Below are positions 6,659 through 15,278 of a stretch of 18,476 nucleotides of DNA, piece by piece. The notes under the pieces are model-generated. The model made no database searches, was not told the origin of the DNA, and was given only the letters and a program-made list of their open reading frames with translations. A program made the translations under genes and the position numbers. Source of the DNA: Clostridia bacterium (GTDB lineage: Bacteria; Bacillota_A; Clostridia; Oscillospirales; CAG-272); contig JAFQOB010000067.1 in NCBI GenBank assembly GCA_017395725.1, forward strand, positions 1 to 18,476. Reading direction: 5' to 3'. The number at the start of each line of letters is the position of its first letter. Within the stretch, counting starts at the first letter, position 1.

Positions 6659-7534
6659 ATGGCTAAGAAATTAAGAACAAGAAAGCATAGAGTTGTGCTT
6701 AACCGTTCATACGGCGGCGATATCGGAATTGGATTTTTCCTCTTATTGATGGGATTATTCCTTTTCATACCTATGTATTATACGGTTATTCAGTCACTTA
6801 AACCTCTCGACGAACTTTGGATGTTCCCTCCGAGATTCTACGTAACAAGTCCTACTTTCAATAACTTTAAGGATTTGTTTAACTTGATGAACACATCTTG
6901 GGTTCCTTTCTCAAGATACATATTCAATACAGTATTTATTTCTGTATCCGGTACATTCGGTAACTTGCTTTTATCCTCAATGTGTGCTTACGCATTGGCT
7001 AAGATTAAGCTCCCCGGCAGACATACAATATTTGCACTTATCGTTGCATCCTTGATGTTCCACAGTACTGTATCCGCAATTGCAAACTTTATTACACTTT
7101 CATGGTTGGGCTGGATTGATACATATCTCGCTCGTATAGTTCCTGCATGGTGTACTTCACTCGGTTTGTACTTGATGAAGCAGTTTATGGAAACAAACGT
7201 AAACAATGCAGTTCTTGAATCTGCCCGTATCGACGGTGCTACAGAGTGGAAGACCTTCTGGGTTATCGCAATGCCTATGGTTAAGCCCGCTTGGTTGACA
7301 CTCGTATGTTACAGCTTTAAAGATCTCTGGAACTCCGGTGCATCTATCTACATTCAGAGCGAACAGCTCAAATCATTTAACTACGCAGTAAGCCAGTTGG
7401 TATCCGACGGTATTTCACGTCAGGGTGCTTCGGCTGCCGCAACAGTTATTAGTATGTTAGTTCCTATCCTCGTATTCGTTATTTCACAGAGTAACATTAT
7501 TGAGACGATGGGCTCATCAGGTATGAAAGACTAA
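6659..7534 (+). CDS. Carbohydrate ABC transporter permease, MalG type
   Basis: Second subunit of the first permease pair (291 aa), in the CUT1-type MalG/UgpE group. The first membrane helix is at about 22-46, with others near 91-113, 122-147, 158-175, 208-222 and 258-276. The EAA loop runs from Glu187 (ESARIDGA, 187-194) to Pro206 (IAMP, 203-206). It starts one base after the previous stop, and its ribosome binding site (AAGGTAGG) is inside the preceding gene, so translation is coupled and equal amounts of the two subunits are likely. The two proteins differ clearly in sequence, as expected of a heterodimer. The gene is followed 18 bases later by the propeller protein with its own strong ribosome binding site. 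Confidence 0.9.
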   Translation: MAKKLRTRKHRVVLNRSYGGDIGIGFFLLLMGLFLFIPMYYTVIQSLKPLDELWMFPPRFYVTSPTFNNFKDLFNLMNTSWVPFSRYIFNTVFISVSGTFGNLLLSSMCAYALAKIKLPGRHTIFALIVASLMFHSTVSAIANFITLSWLGWIDTYLARIVPAWCTSLGLYLMKQFMETNVNNAVLESARIDGATEWKTFWVIAMPMVKPAWLTLVCYSFKDLWNSGASIYIQSEQLKSFNYAVSQLVSDGISRQGASAAATVISMLVPILVFVISQSNIIETMGSSGMKD

Positions 7535-7552
7535 AGAAAGGGAGAGGTTATT

Positions 7553-9688
7553 ATGAATAAGAAATTAGTAAAAATAGCCGCCCTGACTCTTTGTCTTATG
7601 ATGTTCATAGGAGTTGTACCCGCAGTAGCGGCTTCCTCCTATGGAACATATACATATTCACAGGACGGTTTCGGAGTTGCATCTCCCGATGCATATACTC
7701 CCGAACAGATGGTTGATTCCGCATATATGGGAATCAGCACGGCATTAAAGAATCCCGCTGACCTCGAAACAGACGAAGAAGGTAACGTATATATTGCTGA
7801 CTCGGGTAACAACAGAATTATTGTTCTCGACAGATACTACAAATATAAGTTCGCTATCAGATCGTTTACAAACAGTAACGGTATTCCCGATGCATTGTTA
7901 AACCCTAACGGTGTTTATATCGGCAACGGTATGATTTACGTTGCAGATACAGACAACAAGAGAATAGTAATATTCGATAAAAATGACGGTTCTTATATCA
8001 GAACAGTTGAAGAGCCTCAGGCAGACGTTTTCCCTGCAAACTCTGTATACAGACCTATTGCACTTTCCGTTGACTCGGCAGGTACAATGTACGTTATTTC
8101 ATCCAGTACGTACATGGGTGTTATTGCATTAAATCCCGACGGCTCGTTCCAGTGCTTCGTTGGTGCTCAGAAGGTTACTCTTACAGCTTGGGACAAGCTT
8201 TGGAGATACTTCCAGACTGATGAACAGAAGGAAAGAGCAGAGCAGTACGTAAGTACGGAATTTAACAACATTACAATTGACCACAGAGGATTTATCTACG
8301 TAACAACATCATCTATCGATGCAAATGCTCAGCAGGCTGCTACGAGAAACAAGGGCGCTGACTTCTCACCTGTTAAGAAGCTTAACGTATCCGGTGACGA
8401 TATTATGAAGCGTACAGGTTTCTTCGGATTCGGTGAAGTAGACGTTCAGCTTGTTTCTACAACATCAACAGCTCCCGTAGGTACGTCAGTTATTGTTGAC
8501 GTAGCTCTCGGTCCGCAAAATACATGGTCAATAATTGACTCTAAGCGTTCAAAAGTATTTACTTATGATGAATACGGTAACTTGTTGTTCATTTTCGGTG
8601 ATATCGGTACACAGCTCGGTAACCTCAGAGCTATGGCTGCTATTACTTATCAGGACGAAAAGATTTTGTTGCTCGACAAGAGCTCCGGTTCTTTCACAGT
8701 ATTTACGAGAACAGAATACGGCGAAATTCTCTTGAATGCTATTGAAAATCAGAACAACCGTAAGTATGACAAGGCTCAGGAAGACTGGGAAACCATTCTC
8801 CAGAGAAACAACAACTTTGACGCTGCTTATATCGGTATAGGTAAGGCTCTTTACCGTTCAGGTAAATGGACCGAATCTATGGAATACTTTACAGCAGCTT
8901 ATGACACAAAGAACTATTCAAACTCCTTCAAGATGTACCGTAAGGATTTGATTGGAAAGATTATATACGTTATTCCGATAGTTATTATCGTAGTGTGTGT
9001 AGGTGCTACCAAGTTCTTTGGTTATGCGGCTAAGGTTAACAAGGAAGTTGCTATTTCAGGAAAGAAACGTACTTTCTGGCAAGAAATTTTGTATGCAAAC
9101 CACTTGATATTCCACCCGTTTGACGGTTTCTGGGATTTGAAGCACGAAAAGAGAGGCTCATTGCGCGGCGCTATCTTCTATATTGTGTTTGCAATAGCAA
9201 CGTTTACATACCAGTCGGCAGGTTCAGCGTACATCTTCAATCCTACCGATTCATACCCCAGCATTTTGGTACAGATTATTTCCGTTATCGTTCCTCTTAT
9301 TCTTTGGGTTATCGGTAACTGGTGTCTTACCACGCTTATGGAAGGTGAAGGAAGCTTTAAGGATATCTTTATTGCAACATCCTACGCGCTTGCTCCCTTG
9401 CCTTTGCTTATCATCCCCGCAACAATTTGCACTAACTTTGTAACTGCAAATGAAGCTGCAATTGTTACACTTCTTGAAACTTTTGCATTTGTTTGGGTTG
9501 GTTTGCTTATATTTACAGGAACAATGGTTACACACGACTACTCATTGGTTAAGAACGTTGTAACTTGTCTCGGTACTATAGTTGCAATGGTATTCATTAT
9601 GTTCCTTGCATTGTTGTTCACAACATTGCTTACAAACGTAGTAGGCTTTATTACAGCTATTGTTACAGAAATTACTTATCGAATATAG
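7553..9688 (+). CDS. NHL-repeat propeller / TPR / Yip1-domain membrane protein
   Basis: A 711-residue multi-domain membrane protein. A signal peptide (1-27, ending AVA) leads to an extracellular six-bladed-looking NHL-type propeller (about 66-385); blades are visible as repeated 'G-x-[IV]-Y-[IV]-A-D-[ST]-x-N-x-R-I' strands at 77-93 and 127-141 and more divergent ones at 176-193, 246-252, 323-338 and 368-384. Residues 395-455 resemble a tetratricopeptide pair (KYDKAQEDWETILQRNNNFD and the following YIGIGKALYRSGKW). A membrane helix follows at 468-488, then a Yip1-like domain (510-711) with about five more helices. NHL propellers bind proteins, peptides or glycans; Yip1 domains are membrane organisers of unclear bacterial function. 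To my knowledge this fusion recurs next to carbohydrate transporters and DUF5696 proteins in Firmicutes. Its role here is not known. Confidence 0.8.
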   Translation: MNKKLVKIAALTLCLMMFIGVVPAVAASSYGTYTYSQDGFGVASPDAYTPEQMVDSAYMGISTALKNPADLETDEEGNVYIADSGNNRIIVLDRYYKYKFAIRSFTNSNGIPDALLNPNGVYIGNGMIYVADTDNKRIVIFDKNDGSYIRTVEEPQADVFPANSVYRPIALSVDSAGTMYVISSSTYMGVIALNPDGSFQCFVGAQKVTLTAWDKLWRYFQTDEQKERAEQYVSTEFNNITIDHRGFIYVTTSSIDANAQQAATRNKGADFSPVKKLNVSGDDIMKRTGFFGFGEVDVQLVSTTSTAPVGTSVIVDVALGPQNTWSIIDSKRSKVFTYDEYGNLLFIFGDIGTQLGNLRAMAAITYQDEKILLLDKSSGSFTVFTRTEYGEILLNAIENQNNRKYDKAQEDWETILQRNNNFDAAYIGIGKALYRSGKWTESMEYFTAAYDTKNYSNSFKMYRKDLIGKIIYVIPIVIIVVCVGATKFFGYAAKVNKEVAISGKKRTFWQEILYANHLIFHPFDGFWDLKHEKRGSLRGAIFYIVFAIATFTYQSAGSAYIFNPTDSYPSILVQIISVIVPLILWVIGNWCLTTLMEGEGSFKDIFIATSYALAPLPLLIIPATICTNFVTANEAAIVTLLETFAFVWVGLLIFTGTMVTHDYSLVKNVVTCLGTIVAMVFIMFLALLFTTLLTNVVGFITAIVTEITYRI

Positions 9689-9709
9689 TGGAGAAAGGAG
9701 AGAGTAAAA

Positions 9710-12700
9710 ATGAAAAAATTCAGAATTATATCAGCGATTATGTCACTCGTTATGATTATCGGCGTACTCGCAAACTTGACTGTTCTCCCTGTATTCGGTG
9801 CTACTGACACAGATAAGGAAAACGAAGGATCAACAGGAGCAAAGACTCCCGATTACTACAGAGAAAGATATTTGGAAACTGTATACAGCACACCTGCATT
9901 GAAGTTAAAAGAAATGACTCAGATGCTTGAAAATGACAAGTATAAGTTCTATGTAGAAAAAGAGTCAGGCGAATGGGCACTTGAAAATAAGGTTACAGGT
10001 CAGTACTTGTTCTCTAACCCCTACGGTGTAGGCGGCATTAAGGCAAGTGATGACACAAAGATGAATCTTCTTTCTCAGGTATTGATTTCTTACAGCGACA
10101 GCGGTGTACAGAAGAATTACACAAGCTATAAGGATTGTGTAATGTTAGGTCAGGTTAAGGTTAAGAACCTCAAGAACGGCGTTCGTATTGAATATGCTAT
10201 CGGTAATGAAGAAACTCGTAAGCTTCTTCCCATGCAGATTACAGAAGAACGTTTTATGACTCAGATTTTTGACCTTATTCCCGATGAAATAGACGGAAGA
10301 ACAAACAGAGATAAGTATACACTTGAATCTCTTTATCAGAAAAAGGATATTAACGATCCTACACTTACAAATGCAGCAAAGAAGGACCTTATAGCTAAGT
10401 TCCCGATTGTTGAAAAGTATGCGATTCGTGTGTTCTCTACTGACGCAAAGGAAAATGAAATGCGCCGTATGGAAACACTTATCAAGACATATTGTCCCGG
10501 ATACTCCTTTGAAGAATTGGAATATGACCATTCTTTAGTAGGTTACGTAGCAAAGGATAAGGCTCCCGCAGTATTTAAGTTTGCTCTTGAATACTCTCTT
10601 ACAGACGAAGGCGTTGATATGCGTCTCGGTGCAAACGGTATCCGTTTTGATGAAACTGTTTACACTCTTGACAGCATGAAGATACTTCCTTACGTTGGTG
10701 CGGGTTCATCCGATAATAACGGATATATATTTGTTCCCGACGGCAGCGGAACGATTATAAGATTTGAAGACGTGGCAAGCAAGTCGGTTACTATAAGCGG
10801 TAAGCTTTACGGTCAGGACTATGCATTCCACACAATTACAGGTTCTACACAGCAGGTAATGAGACTTCCCGTTTACGGTGTAGTTGAAACAGGTGTAAGA
10901 ACAGAAAGGGCTGAGGTTAACGGCGAGACTGTTATTAAGCAGTACGACGTAAACTCCGGATTCCTTGCAATTATAACCGAGGGTGATTCTCTCGCGACAA
11001 TTTTTGCAGAAACCGGTGGTGCTTTGCATAAGTATAATACAGCATATACTTCATTTAACCCCCGTCCTTCCGACCAATATAACCTTGCAGATTCTATTTC
11101 TGTAGGTAGTAACGCAACTTGGACTGTAGTTTCAGACAGAAAGTATACCGGTAGCTACAGAATCAAGTACGTAATGCTTGAAGATCAGACATTGGCAGCG
11201 GCAAATGCTGAAGAAAACAAGGATTACAAATCATACGATGCTACATACGTTGGTATGGCAAAGGCATACCGTGATTACCTCTACGGTACAGATCAGCTTG
11301 TAAAGCTTGATGATAAAGAGGTAAAAGAGGATATTCCGCTTTACATTGAGACGCTCGGTACTATCGATACTACAGAAAAGTTCCTCAGCTTCCCTGTAAC
11401 AGTTGAAAAGCCTCTTACAACATTTGATGATTTGTTGACAATTCACTCCGAGCTTGAAGCTGAAGGTATAAACAACATAAACTTTAAGCTTACAGGTTTC
11501 GCAAACGGCGGTATTTCTGCAACAGTTCCTTCTAAGGTTAAGTTCCAGAAGAAGACCGGCGGAAACAAGACCTTTACCGAAATGGTTAATACAGCCGAAG
11601 AAAAAGGTTTTGGTTTGTATCCCGATTTTGATTTCAATTATGTATATAACACATCAGCTTTCGACGGATTTAGCTTTAAGCAGGACGCTGTAAGAACTAT
11701 TGATAACCGTTATACACAGAAGAAGAAATATGACAACGTATATCAGACTCTTATGGAAACAGGTAACGTTGTAATTTCAGTATCTGCTTTCTCAGAATTC
11801 TATGAAGGATTCAATAAGGATTTGCAGAAGCTTGGCGCTACAAGCCTTTCAGTTGGTTCTCTCGGTTCGGATTTGAACTCTGACTTTGATGAGGATGATC
11901 CTTACAACCGCGAAGACGCAAGATATGAGACAGTTAAGCTTCTCAAGAGCATGAAAGAAGATTACACCAGCATAATGAGTAACGCAGGTAATGCTTACGT
12001 GCTTGCTTACGTTGACCATTTGTTGAACGTATCTCTTGACAGTAGCCGTTACATTTTGTCAAGCCAGTCTGTACCTTTTATGGGTATGGTACTTCATGGA
12101 GCAGTTGAGTTTGCGGGAACACCTTTGAATACTACAGGTAATATCGCATACGAAATGCTTAAGATGATTGAAAACGGCGCAAATCCCTACTTCTTGCTCG
12201 CGTATGACAATACTGCAGAATTGAAGGACGATCCGGTTTATGCTCAGTACTTCTCTGTAACCTATAAGATTTGGAAAGAAGACCTTGTAGGATACTACAA
12301 TACATTAAACGAAGCTCTTAACGACGTTCAGTCCTCTTTGATAGTTGACCACGAATTCGTACAGGGCGAACGTGTACCTACCGAACAGGAAATTGAAGAA
12401 GATGCAGAAGCATTGAAGGCGGCTCAGGAAGAAGACGCGATTTCTAAGGTACATGAAGAAGAAAAGGAAAGAAGAGCAGCTATTCTTGCAGCAAAGCTTG
12501 AAGCAATCAAGAATGCACAGCAGAATACTCAGAATCCTGATAACACAGAAGAGCCCGATACCTCAACTGAAGAAGATTCAGAGGTTAACCCTGATACAAG
12601 TGTAGAAGAGGCAGAACCCGAGGACGAGGAAGAACTCATCGACCTTAAGACAAAATATCTTACAAAGACCGGTACTGTTGTTAAGGTAACATATTCAAAT

Positions 12701-13006
12701 GGAAAAGTATTCATTTTGAATTACAACAGCTTTGATATAACCGTAAACGGCAGAACTATTAAGGCTCTTGGATTTATTGAATCCACAGTAGCTGAAGAAG
12801 AGAAGTTCGTTGAAGAGGAGAGCGAAGAAATAGTTGAAGCTCCCGAGACTCCCGAAAGCTCTTCCGATGAGACATTAGAAACAACAGAACCTGCAGAGAC
12901 AACTGACCCTGCAGAAACAACAGAACCTGCTGAAACAACAGGAACTCCCGAGGAGACAGATGCACCTGAAACCACGGGAACTCCTGAAACAACAGCACAA
13001 AACTAA
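9710..13006 (+). CDS. DUF5696-like secreted protein, probable glycosidase-type barrel
   Basis: A 1098-residue exported protein with a signal peptide (about 1-30, ending VFG/A). Residues ~75-490 are beta-rich and resemble a galactose-mutarotase-type sandwich (FVPDGSGTIIRFED at 341-354). Residues ~541-870 alternate strands and helices like a (beta/alpha)8 barrel: strand-like stretches near 543-550, 590-597, 635-645, 687-693, 711-718, 763-769, 789-800 and 826-833. Acidic residues at strand ends (Asp638, Asp640, Asp769, Glu800, Asp833) are candidate catalytic residues, not proven. An acidic helical insert (about 890-978) separates the barrel from a final beta piece (985-1022, VVKVTYSNGKVFILNYN), and a Thr/Glu/Pro-rich tail follows. 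The family call is from memory of DUF5696 proteins beside sugar transporters. It may process or bind the imported glycan. The ribosome binding site is GAAAGGAGAG. Confidence 0.75.
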   Translation: MKKFRIISAIMSLVMIIGVLANLTVLPVFGATDTDKENEGSTGAKTPDYYRERYLETVYSTPALKLKEMTQMLENDKYKFYVEKESGEWALENKVTGQYLFSNPYGVGGIKASDDTKMNLLSQVLISYSDSGVQKNYTSYKDCVMLGQVKVKNLKNGVRIEYAIGNEETRKLLPMQITEERFMTQIFDLIPDEIDGRTNRDKYTLESLYQKKDINDPTLTNAAKKDLIAKFPIVEKYAIRVFSTDAKENEMRRMETLIKTYCPGYSFEELEYDHSLVGYVAKDKAPAVFKFALEYSLTDEGVDMRLGANGIRFDETVYTLDSMKILPYVGAGSSDNNGYIFVPDGSGTIIRFEDVASKSVTISGKLYGQDYAFHTITGSTQQVMRLPVYGVVETGVRTERAEVNGETVIKQYDVNSGFLAIITEGDSLATIFAETGGALHKYNTAYTSFNPRPSDQYNLADSISVGSNATWTVVSDRKYTGSYRIKYVMLEDQTLAAANAEENKDYKSYDATYVGMAKAYRDYLYGTDQLVKLDDKEVKEDIPLYIETLGTIDTTEKFLSFPVTVEKPLTTFDDLLTIHSELEAEGINNINFKLTGFANGGISATVPSKVKFQKKTGGNKTFTEMVNTAEEKGFGLYPDFDFNYVYNTSAFDGFSFKQDAVRTIDNRYTQKKKYDNVYQTLMETGNVVISVSAFSEFYEGFNKDLQKLGATSLSVGSLGSDLNSDFDEDDPYNREDARYETVKLLKSMKEDYTSIMSNAGNAYVLAYVDHLLNVSLDSSRYILSSQSVPFMGMVLHGAVEFAGTPLNTTGNIAYEMLKMIENGANPYFLLAYDNTAELKDDPVYAQYFSVTYKIWKEDLVGYYNTLNEALNDVQSSLIVDHEFVQGERVPTEQEIEEDAEALKAAQEEDAISKVHEEEKERRAAILAAKLEAIKNAQQNTQNPDNTEEPDTSTEEDSEVNPDTSVEEAEPEDEEELIDLKTKYLTKTGTVVKVTYSNGKVFILNYNSFDITVNGRTIKALGFIESTVAEEEKFVEEESEEIVEAPETPESSSDETLETTEPAETTDPAETTEPAETTGTPEETDAPETTGTPETTAQN
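12878..12997 (+). repeat. In-frame Thr/Glu/Pro repeat encoding the C-terminal tail
   Basis: Imperfect tandem repeats of about 24 bases encode units such as TEPAETTDPAETTEPAETTG and then TPE-ETDAPETTGTPETT at the end of the DUF5696-like protein. Low-complexity T/E/P tails of this kind are typical wall-spanning or linker segments of surface proteins, but no LPXTG or other sorting signal follows. The repeat is prone to length variation between strains. Confidence 0.7.
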
Positions 13007-13024
13007 GAAAGGGGTGTTTGAATA

Positions 13025-13993
13025 ATGACAAATAATTCTGCTATTCCCGCAAAGAAGCGCAAGAAAAAGATAGCATCCCTTGACGCAAGAAAGGCGAGAG
13101 CCGGCTGGTGGTTTATAATGCCTTTCCTGGCTATATTCCTTATAGTATATCTTCCGATTATTGCCGACTCAATTAAGTTCAGCTTCTCAAAGTTTACTAT
13201 CTTGTCCGGTGGTGGATATACTACAGAGTTTATCGGATTTGCAAACTATCAGGAAGCCTTGTTTGAGGATCCCGGATTTGTACAGATACTTGTAGCAGGT
13301 ATCAAACAGCTTATATTCGATATTCCCGCAATCGTAATTTTCTCACTGTTTATGGCAGTTCTTCTTAACCAGAAGATGCTTGGTAGAGCATTGTTCCGTG
13401 CAATATTCTTCATCCCTGTTATCATCGGTACAGGTGTTGTAGAATACATTGACCAGAATAACGCAATGCTTACATATATGACCGACTCGTCAAGCTCAAT
13501 CGATGACGGTACAGGCGGTGTGACAGCTTCCGAATCACTTGCGGCTGCTGCAAACCTCAACTGGCTGTTCGGCAGTATGAAGGTCGGTGGAGAACTGATG
13601 ACGTACGTTGTAGGTATTATAGCAAACGTTTACGACATAATCAGCCGTTCCGGTGTACAGATGCTTATATTCCTTGCAGGTCTCCAGTCCATATCTCCCG
13701 CGATTTATGAATCGTGTCAGATAGACGGTGCAGCTGCGTGGGAAACCTTCTGGAAGATTACCTTCCCAATGATAAGCCCGATGATTCTTGTTAATACGAT
13801 TTATACGGTTATTGACTCGTTTACAAGAAGCTCAAACAGCGTTATGATGTACATCGACAAGATTTATCAGGAGCCTAACAGACACGTAGTAAGCTCTGCG
13901 ATGTCGTGGATATATTTCTTGATCGTATTAGCATTGATAGGTGTTGTATCCGCATTGATTTCAGGATACGTATTCTATCAGAGAAGAGACTAA
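13025..13993 (+). CDS. Carbohydrate ABC transporter permease (MalF-type), second pair
   Basis: Permease of 322 residues with a Lys/Arg-rich cytoplasmic N-terminus, a first helix at about 28-48 and others near 98-116, 122-140, 188-203, 210-226, 250-265 and 293-315. The EAA loop runs from Glu229 (ESCQIDGAA, 229-237) to Pro248 (ITFP), so it should couple to an ATPase. A polar Ser/Asp/Gly/Ala-rich stretch (about 142-187), including DSSSSIDDGTGG, lies between membrane helices and is longer than in the first-pair MalF-type protein; it probably faces outside and may help dock a ligand or partner. The gene follows the DUF5696-like gene by 18 bases with a GAAAGGGG ribosome binding site, suggesting that this pair works with that protein or duplicates the first pair for another substrate. 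Confidence 0.9.
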   Translation: MTNNSAIPAKKRKKKIASLDARKARAGWWFIMPFLAIFLIVYLPIIADSIKFSFSKFTILSGGGYTTEFIGFANYQEALFEDPGFVQILVAGIKQLIFDIPAIVIFSLFMAVLLNQKMLGRALFRAIFFIPVIIGTGVVEYIDQNNAMLTYMTDSSSSIDDGTGGVTASESLAAAANLNWLFGSMKVGGELMTYVVGIIANVYDIISRSGVQMLIFLAGLQSISPAIYESCQIDGAAAWETFWKITFPMISPMILVNTIYTVIDSFTRSSNSVMMYIDKIYQEPNRHVVSSAMSWIYFLIVLALIGVVSALISGYVFYQRRD

Positions 13994-14011
13994 GAAAGGA
14001 GGAATTTCAGT

Positions 14012-15031
14012 ATGAATAATCAAGCAGCAGCTCCTAAGGTAATGAAGGAGACAAAAAATAAGATTCGCGTTGATTTTGAACGTACGGATTTTTGGACGAG
14101 ATTTAAATTGAAATACCTTTCTTTCAAGTTTGTTAAAACGGTTGTATGGGTAATATTCCGTTTGGTACTTCTTATCGGTATTTCTTACGTAATCCTTTCA
14201 CCTGTTCTTTCGAAGATATTCAGCTCATTTATGGGTAAAGAAGACTTTGTTGACGTTACGGTTAAGTATATTGCAAAATATCCGACACTTGATACGTATA
14301 AAGCGTTGATAGTTGAAGCTAAATATTTTACAGCTTTCTTTAACACATTGTTGTTGTCATTGGCATGTGCATTTATACAGACGTTTATATGCTGTGTAGT
14401 TGCTTACGGTTTCGCGAAATTTAAGTTTAAGTTCAACAACTTGCTGTTCTTCCTTGTAATTTTCACGATGGTTGTACCTCACGAAACATTACAGCTTTCA
14501 ATGTTTATGAAGTTTAGATATTTTGATATCTTCAACATAATTAAGTTGTTCGGCGGCGAGCAGATAAACTTGCTTAACTCCTACTGGCCTTTGATAATTC
14601 TTTCACTTGGCGGTCTCGGATTTAAGAACGGTTTGTACATTTATATGCTTCGTCAGTACTTCCGCGGCGTACCGGATGAACTTGAAGAATCCGCATACCT
14701 TGACGGTTCAGGCGTATTCAGAACATTTATTCAGATTATTATTCCTCTTTCCGTGCCCATGTTGATTACAGTATTCCTGTTCTCATTCTCATGGCAGTGG
14801 ACAGATATGTTCTATACAGACCTGTTCTTCCCCAAATCAAGCTTTGTAACAATGCCTGACCTTATTATGATACCTAAATCTTTGGATACGGTATATGCAG
14901 GACAGTCTATGTATGAAGCCGCAATCTACAATACTGCATCACTTCTTATAATTGCTCCGTTGATTATAATGTACTTGTTCTGTCAGAGATATCTGATTGC
15001 AGGTATTGAACGTTCCGGTATCGTAGGTTAA
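14012..15031 (+). CDS. Carbohydrate ABC transporter permease (MalG-type), second pair
   Basis: Last gene of the operon (339 aa), partner of the preceding permease. A long charged cytoplasmic N-terminus (about 1-44) precedes the first helix (about 45-63). An extracellular segment (about 70-104) follows, then helices near 109-133, 143-157, 192-212, 246-262 and 308-325. The EAA loop spans Glu226 (ESAYLDGSG, 226-234) to Pro245 (IIIP). It has a good AAAGGAGG ribosome binding site and an 18-base gap to the previous gene. A strong terminator follows 24 bases after the stop. It is about 48 residues longer than the MalG-type protein of the first pair, mostly at the N-terminus and first external loop, so the pairs are not recent copies. 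Confidence 0.9.
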   Translation: MNNQAAAPKVMKETKNKIRVDFERTDFWTRFKLKYLSFKFVKTVVWVIFRLVLLIGISYVILSPVLSKIFSSFMGKEDFVDVTVKYIAKYPTLDTYKALIVEAKYFTAFFNTLLLSLACAFIQTFICCVVAYGFAKFKFKFNNLLFFLVIFTMVVPHETLQLSMFMKFRYFDIFNIIKLFGGEQINLLNSYWPLIILSLGGLGFKNGLYIYMLRQYFRGVPDELEESAYLDGSGVFRTFIQIIIPLSVPMLITVFLFSFSWQWTDMFYTDLFFPKSSFVTMPDLIMIPKSLDTVYAGQSMYEAAIYNTASLLIIAPLIIMYLFCQRYLIAGIERSGIVG

Positions 15032-15055
15032 TAAACACGGTATAAAACAAAAAAT

Positions 15056-15084
15056 ATCCACCCGTAAAAAACGGGTGGATTTTT
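15056..15084 (+). terminator. Intrinsic terminator of the transport operon
   Basis: A perfect 10-bp stem, ATCCACCCGT (15056-15065) with ACGGGTGGAT (15071-15080), a five-A loop, and TTTTT (15080-15084). It sits 24 bases after the last stop codon. Confidence 0.95.
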
Positions 15085-15107
15085 GCATAGTAATAAAATA
15101 AATATCA

Positions 15108-15259
15108 CTTCTATGCACTTTTGACAGATTCGCTCAGACTAAAGAAAAATTCAAAGTCAGAAGTAACTTTGATAGTGTTTTTTAAAATCACTATCAAAGT
15201 TACTTCTATCCTTGGAATCTTCCTTTGGTTTGTGCGAAGTTTTAACAAGTGCATAGAGG
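15108..15259. repeat. 152-bp imperfect palindrome, MITE-like or hairpin repeat
   Basis: The whole segment folds back on itself. The inner arms AGAAGTAACTTTGATAGTG (15159-15177) and its complement (15189-15207) match over 19 of 19 bases around an 11-base loop. The outer ends (15108-15120 and 15247-15259) match at 12 of 13. The region between them still matches at most positions, and several mismatches would be G-U pairs in RNA. Weaker pairing (ATATC/GATAT) continues outward to about 15102 and 15266. No T-run follows on either strand, so it is not a standard terminator, and no clear target-site duplication was found. It fills nearly all of the 194-base gap between the operon terminator and the spoIIP stop. 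Confidence 0.7.
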
Positions 15260-15278
15260 GGGATATGGGCAAAAGTAT

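Noticed and set aside
12721..12975. Open frames on the minus strand opposite the end of the DUF5696-like gene
   Set aside because: They mirror the Thr/Glu/Pro repeat, giving Ser/Val repeats, with no ribosome binding site; a low-complexity shadow of the real gene.
15159..15207. 19-bp perfect stem as a bidirectional intrinsic terminator
   Set aside because: No T-run follows on either strand; it is the core of the larger palindrome.
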